Source of the DNA: Pelotomaculum sp. UBA5255
GTDB taxonomy: Bacteria; Bacillota; Desulfotomaculia; Desulfotomaculales; Pelotomaculaceae
DNA length: 7,547 nucleotides
Direction of reading: 5' to 3'
Assembly: GCA_002408725.1 (NCBI GenBank)
Contig: DHTR01000072.1
Location: 1-7,547, forward strand
Shown here in pieces: positions 1 through 7,172 of the stretch (position 1 is its first letter; every line of letters begins with the position of its first letter). Under the pieces are notes generated by a model, which was not told where the DNA came from, searched no databases, and saw only the letters and a list, made by a program, of their open reading frames with translations. The position numbers and the translations under genes are program-made.

Positions 1-96
1 TTTCCAAACGCACCCTGACGTCCAACCAACCCTGGCCTTGCAGCTTTAGGTCTTGTGGCTCGGAGAGAACTGTATAAAAATTATAAATTTTAATAA
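1..96. other. Window edge, possible 3' end of a gene
   Basis: The first 60-70 bases are clearly richer in GC than the AT-rich stretch that follows, as if a coding region ends here. On the plus strand one frame stops with TAG at 49-51 and another with TAA at 94-96. On the minus strand one frame is also open across the segment, but it has no start codon with a ribosome binding site. The piece is too short to choose a strand or a product. Confidence 0.2.
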
Positions 97-239
97 AACT
101 GATTTATTCTTGTTGTTAATTATAACTTATAACCAGGCAATTGAAAATAACATTATTCACAAACTGATAAAAAAGTGTCACAAAAATTTTTGATCCAGAC
201 CCTGACACGACACAGCAAACGCTTGGTACGCTCTTGACC

Positions 240-276
240 AAAAAAACCCCGGTTTTCAAAGTTCAGGAAAACCGGG
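240..276 (-). terminator. Rho-independent terminator, leftward
   Basis: A perfect 10-bp inverted repeat pairs 248-257 (CCCGGTTTTC) with 267-276 (GAAAACCGGG) around a 9-nt loop. Read on the minus strand, the hairpin is followed by one G and then seven T (246-240), the classical intrinsic terminator layout. On the plus strand no T run follows, so it acts leftward. No convincing gene lies just upstream of it on the minus strand. A candidate promoter about 330 bases upstream (608-636) suggests which transcript it ends. Confidence 0.75.
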
Positions 277-601
277 AAAGGTCAAAAATAAGTGTTTAAG
301 GATGTATGGGGGAGACAATTGGATGATAAAGGTTATAAAAAACATTAATAAGTAGTCAGGAATATCCGGGCAAATAATAATTCATTATTTCACTGTCAGC
401 CAGTTCCCAAAAATGTGTTTTGGTTGTTGTTCAGGCGCTTTATTATCCCAACCGGACTGATTGAATATACATTGGAAATAATGTGAGCTCCCTCGCGCAG
501 TAAAATATAAAGCCATCTTGTTTTGTGGTAAGACAATCGTAAAAAGTTCATATAAATCATTGGATAATAACATAATAATGAATATTGATAACAAGGATTT
601 T
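240..601 (-). ncRNA. Candidate leftward ~360-nt transcript, RNA or tiny mRNA
   Basis: A well-formed minus-strand promoter and a minus-strand intrinsic terminator bracket about 360 bases. No reading frame inside has a proper ribosome binding site. One 83-codon frame would need a TTG that overlaps the promoter's own -35 box, so that start would not be in the transcript. A 51-codon frame begins with ATG at 551 and ends at 396, but has no Shine-Dalgarno before it. The best reading is a small RNA, the mRNA of a degraded gene, or chance. No known RNA family was recognised. Confidence 0.3.
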
Positions 602-607
602 ATAATA

Positions 608-636
608 ATAATATTTACAAATAATCTATGCGTCAA
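608..636 (-). promoter_or_regulatory. Candidate sigma-A promoter, leftward
   Basis: On the minus strand, TTGACG (636-631) is followed by a 17-base spacer and TATTAT (613-608). Each hexamer matches the housekeeping consensus at five of six positions, and the spacing is optimal. Initiation would fall near 600-602. The surrounding DNA is very AT-rich, so chance matches are easy. What raises confidence is the combination with a strong same-strand terminator at 240-276. Confidence 0.5.
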
Positions 637-689
637 TTAAAATGTATGCTAAAATATGCAGTAGGTGCTAGGCAATAGAAATATATTAG

Positions 690-695
690 TATAAT
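690..695 (+). promoter_or_regulatory. Possible -10 box for fdhD
   Basis: A perfect TATAAT lies 84 bases before the chosen fdhD start, which would put initiation near 702. The bases 16-18 positions upstream do not resemble TTGACA. The promoter is therefore weak, activator-dependent or misplaced. The segment is AT-rich, so the match could be chance. Confidence 0.35.
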
Positions 696-778
696 TAAGT
701 TTCATTTGAATGGATGATAGCTGCTTTAAACAGAATACATGTTTTTTGCAATATATTGATAAGAGGAGTGAGTTTTAT

Positions 779-1570
779 ATGAACCAAGCTTTACTTTATA
801 GAGAACGCAATGTTAAAACGTATGACCGTGGAGAAACACAATCCATAAGTGCCCTTGTTGTGGTTGAAATACCCGTGACGGTGTACGTTAACGATACTGA
901 ATTGGCTACTTTAATATGTTCACCCGGCGGCCACAAGGAACTAGCCGTGGGATTTTTGTTGAGCGAAGGGTTGCTGCGGGATTACACAGACATCAAAAAT
1001 ATAACTTATAACGAACAGGATAGTTTGCTCTGGGTGGAAACCACCGCGCCGGTCCCACAACTGGAGAATTTTCTACGCCGGCAGATTGCCAGTTGCTGCG
1101 GCAAGGGCCGGGCAGCTTTGTATTATATAAATGATGCCCGCAAATTGAAGCCCGTTCAGTCTGCACATATCTTTGAAGCGGCCCATCTGTTACACTTAAT
1201 CGGCCTACTAGAGGAGAAGTCGTCCACCTTTCGAAAAACAGGCGGTGTGCACAGCGCTGCTCTGGCCGACAGCAAGGGTATGCTGGTAATGCACGAAGAT
1301 ATTGGACGCCACAACGCGGTTGACAGGGTTTTAGGGCACGCTTTTTTAAACAGAATCGACCCGGGAGACAAATGCCTGCTCCTCAGTGGGAGAATATCCT
1401 CAGAAATATTGATCAAGGCAGCACACTTCGGGATACCGGTAGTGGTGTCGCGTTCCGCTCCCACATTTTTAGCCGTTGAACTGGCTGATGAGTTTAATAT
1501 ATCACTGGTAGGCTTTGCCCGAGGAGAAAGGTTAACGGTATACAGTCATCTGGAAAAAGTATCGATGTGA
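779..1570 (+). CDS. fdhD: FdhD, sulfurtransferase for formate dehydrogenase activation
   Basis: FdhD carries sulfur from a cysteine desulfurase to the bis-MGD cofactor of formate dehydrogenase, which is inactive without it. The product has 263 residues, close to the family's usual 260-280. Family hallmarks are visible: the loop ASCCGKGR with C106 and C107, GGVHSA at 155-160, EDIGRHNAVD at 173-182, SGRISSE at 203-209, and SRSAPT from 224. The frame is open from an ATG at 710, but the ATG at 779 was chosen because GAGGAG (763-768) lies 10 bases before it and the extra 23 residues resemble no part of the family. E. coli FdhD has a CxxC in the active loop (Cys121 and Cys124); here there is an adjacent Cys pair instead, a variant compatible with function if one Cys suffices. 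The gene converges with the fdhA cluster, whose product is its presumed client. It is probably cytoplasmic, and no terminator was seen after it. Confidence 0.95.
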   Translation: MNQALLYRERNVKTYDRGETQSISALVVVEIPVTVYVNDTELATLICSPGGHKELAVGFLLSEGLLRDYTDIKNITYNEQDSLLWVETTAPVPQLENFLRRQIASCCGKGRAALYYINDARKLKPVQSAHIFEAAHLLHLIGLLEEKSSTFRKTGGVHSAALADSKGMLVMHEDIGRHNAVDRVLGHAFLNRIDPGDKCLLLSGRISSEILIKAAHFGIPVVVSRSAPTFLAVELADEFNISLVGFARGERLTVYSHLEKVSM

Positions 1571-1621
1571 AGCATTTCATACTTCAGCCATAACCAGGCA
1601 ACAATAAAATATCTATTATAA

Positions 1622-2122
1622 TTAAGTTTTTAAGATACTTCTATGGCTACATATAAAGCCCAATGCTTTTTTCTTGATGCCAATTCTGTTTGCATTTGAA
1701 AGTAGACTTCTTAAATCAGGGGACAGGTCATTAAATTGTTTCCAATAGGCAACCTTAGCTTTTCTAATCATTTCCTTGTGAGGTAAGTTTAGTTTATTAG
1801 TGGATATTTCGAGGAGTTCAAAAGCTTTTTCGTAACTATCTAATATTAGATCCAGGTAACTTTGATGCATACGGTGAAAGGCGCAAAGTAGTACCTGTTC
1901 CTCATAACTTACCGGGGGATCTGAATCCGCCAACTTCCAGAAGAGCATGCCCAGGGCTTCTAATTCATTGCAACCTTTTGATAGAGAATCAAGGGCGATC
2001 CCCTCAATAATAGATTGCCGATCTTGATCAACCGGTAAGTCTGAAATCGGAGTGCTCTCTATAATTACAGTTGCATTTTCAGCCTTTTCCATACCTGCCT
2101 GTCCTTTCCCCAAAGGTTTCAT
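1622..2122 (-). CDS. Unknown helical protein, last gene of fdhA cluster
   Basis: I do not recognise this protein. From the chosen start it has 166 residues, with no signal peptide or membrane segment, and is probably cytoplasmic. The first 35 or so residues are polar and probably disordered. The rest reads as amphipathic alpha-helices rich in Leu, Glu and Lys, and the C-terminal third is basic (GIKKK). Cysteines are scattered and form no metal motif. Three starts are possible: ATG at 2143 (no Shine-Dalgarno), ATG at 2122 (GGAG five bases upstream, chosen) and ATG at 2092 (GGA about nine bases upstream). The gene begins 15-35 bases after moeA stops, on the same strand, so cotranscription is likely. 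Its place at the end of a formate dehydrogenase cluster and its helical character would suit a TorD-like chaperone or maturation factor, but no TorD signature was seen and this is a guess. No clear terminator follows; the gene runs toward the 3' end of fdhD, 51 bases away. Confidence 0.75.
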   Translation of the reverse strand: MKPLGKGQAGMEKAENATVIIESTPISDLPVDQDRQSIIEGIALDSLSKGCNELEALGMLFWKLADSDPPVSYEEQVLLCAFHRMHQSYLDLILDSYEKAFELLEISTNKLNLPHKEMIRKAKVAYWKQFNDLSPDLRSLLSNANRIGIKKKALGFICSHRSILKT

Positions 2123-2157
2123 GAAGACTCCAAAAGGTAACATTGAATTGTGTTGCT

Positions 2158-3375
2158 CTACCCAGGATGTGATGGGTAAAGGAGGATAACGGGCAAATCT
2201 TGACCTTTTTCAACTGGGGGGCGCCCCGACGGCAGGTCGATTAGTGCGTTTGACTTAATGAGAGCCCGGAGCATGCTTGATTTTTGTCCCGGTAATATGG
2301 TTACTCTCCATCCCTCATCATTACATTCCGCATACCCCTGGAGAAATCGGCGGGAGCCTACCTTTTTGGGAAAAGAGTTCGTACACGAAGCAGAAAGATG
2401 CTGCGGATATGGGTTGAGTGCCTGCAGGGCGCGTAAAACAGGGCCCGCGAGAAGGTGGTAGCCCACGGCACAAGCTGCCGGGTTTCCGGACAGCGCAATA
2501 ATAAACTTGGTATTACATATTGCCGCTCCGCTGTGACTGCCCGGCTTTATTCTAACCCCCCAAAAAAGCAATCGCGCTCCGATATGTCTCAACATATAAA
2601 TTGCCTGGTCATAAACTCCGGAAGCAGCTCCTCCAGTGGTAATTACGAGGTCAGCTTGATGCAGCAGGTTTTCCAGGTGATCCTTGAGACTTGAGGCGCT
2701 TTCATCTCCCGTTGCCTCTACACTGGTCACATGGCCCCCGTCACGCATTACAAGCGCAGCCAGGAGGGGGCCGTTGCTGTCCCGCAACTGACCGGACTTT
2801 GGCATCGTGTGGTAAGGGACGATCCCCTGGCCCAGGCTGAGCACCGCAACCCTGGGTCTCTGGATAACCGCGACTTTACTTTTCCCATATGCCGCCAGGA
2901 CACCGATTACACCAGGGTCCAGGCAAGTGCCGCGCGATACAAGCAGGTCCCCGGTCCGAAAATCCTCTCCTTGCTGCTTGATGTTTTCACCGGGCAGGAT
3001 TTTCCCCGTAAAAGCAACGTGCTTCCCTTCAAGTCTGGAAGTTTCCTGCGGCACAACAGCTGCGGTACCATCAGGCAGAGGACTGCCCGTCACTACACCG
3101 GCGGCCTGACCCGGGCCGAGAGGATAGCTCGATTTTTCACCCGGCCGCAGGCGCTCTGTTACCACATAACTTTTATGCGTATTTATTGGGTCAACGTTGA
3201 TGGCATAGCCATCAACGACTGCCTGCGGACAGGGAGGCAAGTCGTGATCAGCAAATAACTCCCGGGAAGTAACGCGGCCCAGCGTTTGCAGTAAAGGAAG
3301 CGTCTCGTCCGGCAAAGGAGTGGCGAGGCTCAGCAAGATATCCTGAGCCTCTTCAAGTTTTATATTTGAAAGCAC
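2158..3375 (-). CDS. moeA: Divergent MoeA-like molybdopterin molybdenumtransferase
   Basis: MoeA inserts molybdate (or tungstate) into adenylylated molybdopterin in the cytoplasm. The 405-residue product has the full MoeA length and domain order: an N-terminal segment with DLPPCPQAVVDGYAI (45-59), a middle domain with PGENIKQQGED (128-138), the molybdopterin-binding domain (about 175-320) and a C-terminal beta domain. Several signatures are altered. The usual STGDEL reads SLGQGI (180-185), the LPGNPVS motif reads LSGNPAA (295-301), PGKP reads PGSH (278-281), and the usual Asp of the TGxPLPxGADAV region is Ala. The conserved Asp after the glycine loop (D256, in TTGGAASGVYD) is kept. The start is GTG at 3375, chosen because GAGGGAGG lies nine bases upstream. 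The gene follows the MoeA-like gene by 28 bases and belongs to the fdhA cluster. The family is secure. Full catalytic activity is not; it may be a specialised or tungsten-related paralogue. Confidence 0.88.
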   Translation of the reverse strand: MLSNIKLEEAQDILLSLATPLPDETLPLLQTLGRVTSRELFADHDLPPCPQAVVDGYAINVDPINTHKSYVVTERLRPGEKSSYPLGPGQAAGVVTGSPLPDGTAAVVPQETSRLEGKHVAFTGKILPGENIKQQGEDFRTGDLLVSRGTCLDPGVIGVLAAYGKSKVAVIQRPRVAVLSLGQGIVPYHTMPKSGQLRDSNGPLLAALVMRDGGHVTSVEATGDESASSLKDHLENLLHQADLVITTGGAASGVYDQAIYMLRHIGARLLFWGVRIKPGSHSGAAICNTKFIIALSGNPAACAVGYHLLAGPVLRALQALNPYPQHLSASCTNSFPKKVGSRRFLQGYAECNDEGWRVTILPGQKSSMLRALIKSNALIDLPSGRPPVEKGQDLPVILLYPSHPG

Positions 3376-3403
3376 TTAATATTTCCTCCCTCAAAAGCCA
3401 CAT

Positions 3404-4429
3404 TTAGGTGGCCTTGCCAAAAGAGCAGGCCGGATATTGGCAAACCTCACATTCCTCACAGAGGCCGCCATGCCCTAAATTCACGATATCCGAACGTTGC
3501 AGATGCTCTCCGGCAAAAATGCGCGGCAGAATAAGGTCAAAGATGGTGGTGTTGTTAAACATTACGCAACCGGGCAGTCCGCAAATAGGAACATGCCCCA
3601 GGTAAGCCAGCATAAACATGGCGCCGGGGAGTACCGGAGCGCCATAAGAGACGACATCTGCTCCGGTAGCTCTGATCCCGGAAGGGGTTACATCATCAGG
3701 GTCCACCGACATGCCTCCGGTAACCATGACCAACTCTGCTCCCTCACCTATCAACTGGCGGATTTGGGTGGAAATTAGATACGGGTCGTCCGGAACGATA
3801 ACCTGTCCAAGCACCCTGGCGCCAAAGGGCGCGGTTTTCTGCCGGATGACACTGCAAAAACCATCTTGAATACGGCCTGAATAAACCTCGCTACCCGTTG
3901 TTACAACCCCTACCCAAAGCGGCTGAAAGGGCTTTACCGTAAGCAGGGGGCCCGGCTTGCCGAAAATTTTTTCGGCCGCCTCCAGGAGGTGACGTTGTAC
4001 TGTCAGCGGAATGACCCTGGTACCGGCTACAACCTGCCCTTTTGTCACAACCCTGTTATTATGCAGGGTTGCCATGGCGATATCATCCAGTTTATTGGCC
4101 ATATGCAACCGATCGACCTGCACTTTTAGGAGTCCATCACGTGTCGCACGGATATTGACCCGTCCCTGGCTGGGTTGATCCCAGCTCAGGCCTGGCCCGG
4201 CGGAATGCCGGGCCAGGCGCAGAGCGGCCTCATCTTCGTGAATCAGGTCAATTTCTGGTTCCCATACATAAATGTGTTCCTTACCCAAATCCAGGAGTTT
4301 TGGAATATCACCGGGCGTAATGATCTGCCCCCTATGGAAGGCACGGCCTTTTTCACGACCGGGTATTATTCTGGTAATGTCGTGGCAGAGAACCATGCCG
4401 GCCGCTTCAGTCACAGGCACCTTCCTCAT
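3404..4429 (-). CDS. Molybdopterin-binding MoeA-like protein with Cys-rich tail
   Basis: This 341-residue protein carries a MoeA/MogA-type molybdopterin-binding domain but lacks MoeA's N-terminal DGYA module. The binding domain spans about 170-305: VGVVTTGSEVYSGRI (173-187), VTGGMSVDPDD (236-246) and GLPGCVM (284-290), matching the TGxE, GGxSxxxxD and GLPG loops of the fold. The first 160 residues form a separate, less recognisable domain. The tail holds C324, C327, C330 and C335 (CxxCxxCxxxxC, then SFGK), which could bind an Fe-S cluster or zinc. Its role is probably handling or inserting the Mo/W cofactor for the upstream formate dehydrogenase; this is inferred from domain and context. The ATG at 4429 has AGGAGG eight bases upstream (4443-4438). 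The fdhA stop codon (4444-4442) overlaps that Shine-Dalgarno, so the two genes are probably translationally coupled. It is sometimes loosely annotated as MoeA, but the missing N-terminal motif argues against true MoeA activity. Confidence 0.88.
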   Translation of the reverse strand: MRKVPVTEAAGMVLCHDITRIIPGREKGRAFHRGQIITPGDIPKLLDLGKEHIYVWEPEIDLIHEDEAALRLARHSAGPGLSWDQPSQGRVNIRATRDGLLKVQVDRLHMANKLDDIAMATLHNNRVVTKGQVVAGTRVIPLTVQRHLLEAAEKIFGKPGPLLTVKPFQPLWVGVVTTGSEVYSGRIQDGFCSVIRQKTAPFGARVLGQVIVPDDPYLISTQIRQLIGEGAELVMVTGGMSVDPDDVTPSGIRATGADVVSYGAPVLPGAMFMLAYLGHVPICGLPGCVMFNNTTIFDLILPRIFAGEHLQRSDIVNLGHGGLCEECEVCQYPACSFGKAT

Positions 4430-4441
4430 ATGATAAACCTC

Positions 4442-7120
4442 CTAGATCTTTTCTATTCTAACAGCGGCAACCTTGTACTCGCCGGTCTTGGTAATAGGAT
4501 CCAGGCCATCGCTGGTTATTAGGTTGGCCGGACTCGCCGCATAGTGGAAGGACATCCAGAGCATACCGGGCGGAACTCTGTCGGTAACTTTGATCCTGGT
4601 GGTAATTTCACCGCGCCTGGAGGCCACTTTAAGCTGATCACCGGTTTCAACCCCGAGTTTTGCCGCGTCAGCGGGGTTGAACTCGGAGAACTCTTCCGAC
4701 CACATGCTTTGAATGCCTGTGGAATAAGGAGTGGTAACATTATAGTGCTGGAGAACTCTGCCTGTCGAGAGCAGGAAGGGATACTCCTCGTCCGGCACTT
4801 CATGGGGAGGAATGTGGTCGATGGCCTGAAAGAGTCCCTTGCCGCGGGTGAATGATCCGGCATGCATGCATGCTGTACCAGGATGATCGTAGGATTGGCA
4901 CGGCCACTGGATTCCCTTCTCCTCCAGCCTTTCATAAGTGATACCAGCCATGGAGGGCGAGAGAGCGGCCATTTCCATCCAGATCTCCTCGGGGCTGTTG
5001 TATTCCAGCGGGTAACCCATTTTAGCACTCATGGCCATGAGCGTCTGCCAGTTGGCCTGACCCGGCAGGGGCTCAATGGCTTTGCGCACTCTTTGCACAC
5101 GGCGCTCAGTGCTGGTAAAGGTCCCGTCTGTTTCCGCAAAACTGGCAGCGGGCAGGATAACATCCGCATATTCCGCTGTTTCAGTCAGGAAAAGTTCCTG
5201 CACTACCAGAAATTCCAGCTTGGCCAAGCCGGAACGGATGTGATTGCTGTTGGGGTCGGTGAGCACCGGGTTCTCGCCCAGAATGTACATAGCCTTGACT
5301 TGACCGCTATTGGCCTTGTCAAACATCTGCGGGATCATTAGGCCGACATTATCCGGTAGTGATACTCCCCAGGCCTCCTCGAATTTTTTACGGGCAGGAG
5401 CGTTAATGACAGGCTGGTAGCCGGAATAGACGTTGGGCAGCGCTCCCATATCGCAGGCTCCCTGCACGTTATTTTGGCCCCGAATCGGATTGACGCCTGT
5501 GCCGGGCCGCCCCAGGTGCCCGGTTAACATGGCCAGGTTGGCGACGCTCATGACGTTATGTGTCCCGCAGATGTGTTCGGTGATCCCCAGGGTATAGAAG
5601 GTCATCGCTCTGTCTGTGGTGGCGTAAAGACGCGCAACAGCATACAGGTCATCTGCAGGTATTCCTGTCAGCCGGGAAACATAATCAGGTGTATAATTTT
5701 TAACGGTCTCCGCGAGTGCTTCAAAGTTTTCAGTTCTTGACTCGACGAAAGCCTTGTCGTAAAGATCCTCTTTAATAATGATATGCATCAAACCGTTCAG
5801 GAACGGGATATCTGTGCCCGGTTTGATCCGAAGCCAGTAGTCAGCTTCTTCCGCCAGGTCGATGCGCCGGGGATCAACGACAATCAGTTTAGCGCCGCGG
5901 CGCTTTGCCTGCCTCATTTTATAGCCGATGATAGGGTGTGCTTCCGTGGTATTGGTGCCGATTAATAACATCAACTGGGCATCATTGGTAATCTCGTGAA
6001 TGGAATTAGTCATAGCGCCGCTGCCGAACGAAGTGGCCAAACCGGCCACTGTGGGCGCGTGTCAGGTACGGGCACAGTGGTCAACGTTATTTGTGCCCAT
6101 CACCGTCCTTGTAAATTTTTGAACCAGGTAGTTTTCCTCATTGGTGCATCTGGCGGAACTCAGGGCTGCAAAAGCGTCCGGCCCGTGCTTTTCTTTGATA
6201 TCTCCCAGGCGGGAAGCAATCAAATCCAGAGCTTCGTCCCAGGATGCCGGTACAAATTCCCCGTCCTTTTTGATTAATGGAGTTTTAAGGCGTTTTTCGT
6301 TTTGCACAAAATCCCAGCCGAACCTTCCCTTAACGCAGAGGGCACGCCCGTTGACAGGACTTTTGGGATTGGAAAACACGCCGATTATTTTTCCGTCCTT
6401 GGTGCAAAGGTCAAAATTACAACCTGTACCACAGAAGGGGCAAGTTGTTCTAGTTCTTTCGAACTCCCAGCGGCGGCCTTTGCCCTGCATTTGCTTTTCA
6501 GTTAACGCTCCGGTCGGGCAGACGGAAACGCACTGGCCGCAGAAAACACAGTTCGACTCCACCAGTTCATCATCAAAAAAGGTTGTTGTCTTGCTGTTAA
6601 AGCCCCTGTAAGCAAAATCAATGGTATTTTGACCTGTAATTTCGTCACAGGCGCGAACACACCTTCCGCATAAAATGCATTTGTTCATATCGCGGACGAT
6701 GAAGGGGTTGCTTTCATCAATGGGATAATTGTGTTTTTCTCCCTCGAAGGAGCTTTCCTTGATTCCATATTCGTAGCAATAATCCGCCAGTTTGCAATCG
6801 CCTGCTTTCTCGCATGTGAGACAATCAAGCGGGTGGTTGGCAATCAGCAGTTCGAGAATGGTCCGCCTTGCTTCCATTACATCCGGCGAATGTGTTTCTA
6901 CGACCATACCCGGGGTTACTGCTGCCGCACACGAGGCTACCAGGCTGCGCGCTCCTTTAACTTCGACTACACACAATCGGCAGGCGCCAACTGAACTTAA
7001 TTCCTCGTCGAAACAAAGATGTGGGATGTCTATCCCCATTTGTTCGGCGGCCTTGAGAATTGTTGTTCCAGCCGGAACTTCAACTTCCTTTCCGTTAATG
7101 CTCAACTTAATTAGATCCAT
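4442..7120 (-). CDS. fdhA: Selenocysteine formate dehydrogenase, catalytic subunit FdhA
   Basis: FdhA interconverts formate and CO2 at a Mo- or W-bis-MGD centre, passing electrons along iron-sulfur clusters; it is probably cytoplasmic, as no signal peptide is seen. The 892 residues hold, in order: a 2Fe-2S domain (C36, C47, C50, C64), a NuoG-type His-Cys3 4Fe-4S site (H96, C100, C103, C109), a two-cluster ferredoxin domain (C148, C151, C154, C158; C191, C194, C197, C201), the 4Fe-4S site of the molybdopterin domain (C227, C230, C234, C262) with K264, and the MGD-binding C-terminus (about 775-892). An in-frame UGA at 6064-6062 is residue 353, in DHCART-U-HAPTVAGL, aligning with Sec140-His141 of E. 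coli FdhF. The active-site Arg is kept (R547 in RGQNNVQGA). The ATG at 7120 was chosen because GGGAGGAG (7136-7129) lies eight bases upstream; a TTG at 7138 would put that site inside the gene. Length and layout resemble the Moorella NADP-dependent enzyme. No diaphorase gene is adjacent, so the electron partner is unknown. Confidence 0.96.
6032..6064 (-). promoter_or_regulatory. Bacterial SECIS element for UGA recoding in fdhA
   Basis: On the minus strand the UGA (6064-6062) is followed after 11 bases by a perfect 7-bp stem, AGTGGCC (6050-6044) with GGCCACT (6038-6032), closed by the loop GGTTT. Bacterial SECIS hairpins sit directly after the UGA, and SelB reads a G-U in the apical loop. The GGU of the loop is the Gly codon of VAGL, the same codon at the same distance from UGA as in the E. 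coli fdhF SECIS loop. The hairpin is also coding sequence for the conserved AGL stretch, so both constraints act on it. Confidence 0.85.
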
Positions 7121-7172
7121 AATAATTTCTCCTCCCAAATTCTACCCATTACAATTGCCTGTGAGCCAGGGG

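Noticed and set aside
323..355. 10-codon plus-strand frame after GGGGGAG
   Set aside because: The Shine-Dalgarno and spacing are good, but ten codons without known similarity are too little support.
396..551. 51-codon minus-strand frame starting with ATG
   Set aside because: No ribosome binding site precedes it and it overlaps another equally open frame. It could be a gene remnant, but that cannot be shown.
385..636. 83-codon minus-strand frame with a hydrophobic start
   Set aside because: It needs a TTG start with no Shine-Dalgarno, and that TTG is part of a likely -35 box. The composition follows the local AT bias and no family was recognised.
1568..1586. 5-bp inverted repeat over the fdhD stop codon
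   Set aside because: TGAAG/CTTCA with a 9-nt loop and no T run on either strand is not a convincing terminator.
129..1601. 12-bp direct repeat ATAACCAGGCAA at 129-140 and 1590-1601, flanking fdhD
   Set aside because: One or two exact 12-mers are expected by chance in a window this long. There are no inverted ends or transposase to suggest insertion.
3394..3415. Hairpin with TTTT between the MoeA-like gene and moeA (minus strand)
   Set aside because: The core stem is five pairs (eight with a G-U and T-run bases), overlaps the stop codon, and would cut off moeA. It is too weak to call a terminator.
2258..5341. Plus-strand open frames opposite the fdhA cluster
   Set aside because: They lie antisense to well-supported genes, lack ribosome binding sites and family motifs, and are expected shadows of coding sequence.
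4442..7138. Two separate genes or a pseudogene split by a stop at 6062-6064
   Set aside because: The frame is continuous, the UGA is at the catalytic Sec position, a SECIS-like hairpin follows, and all flanking active-site residues are intact.
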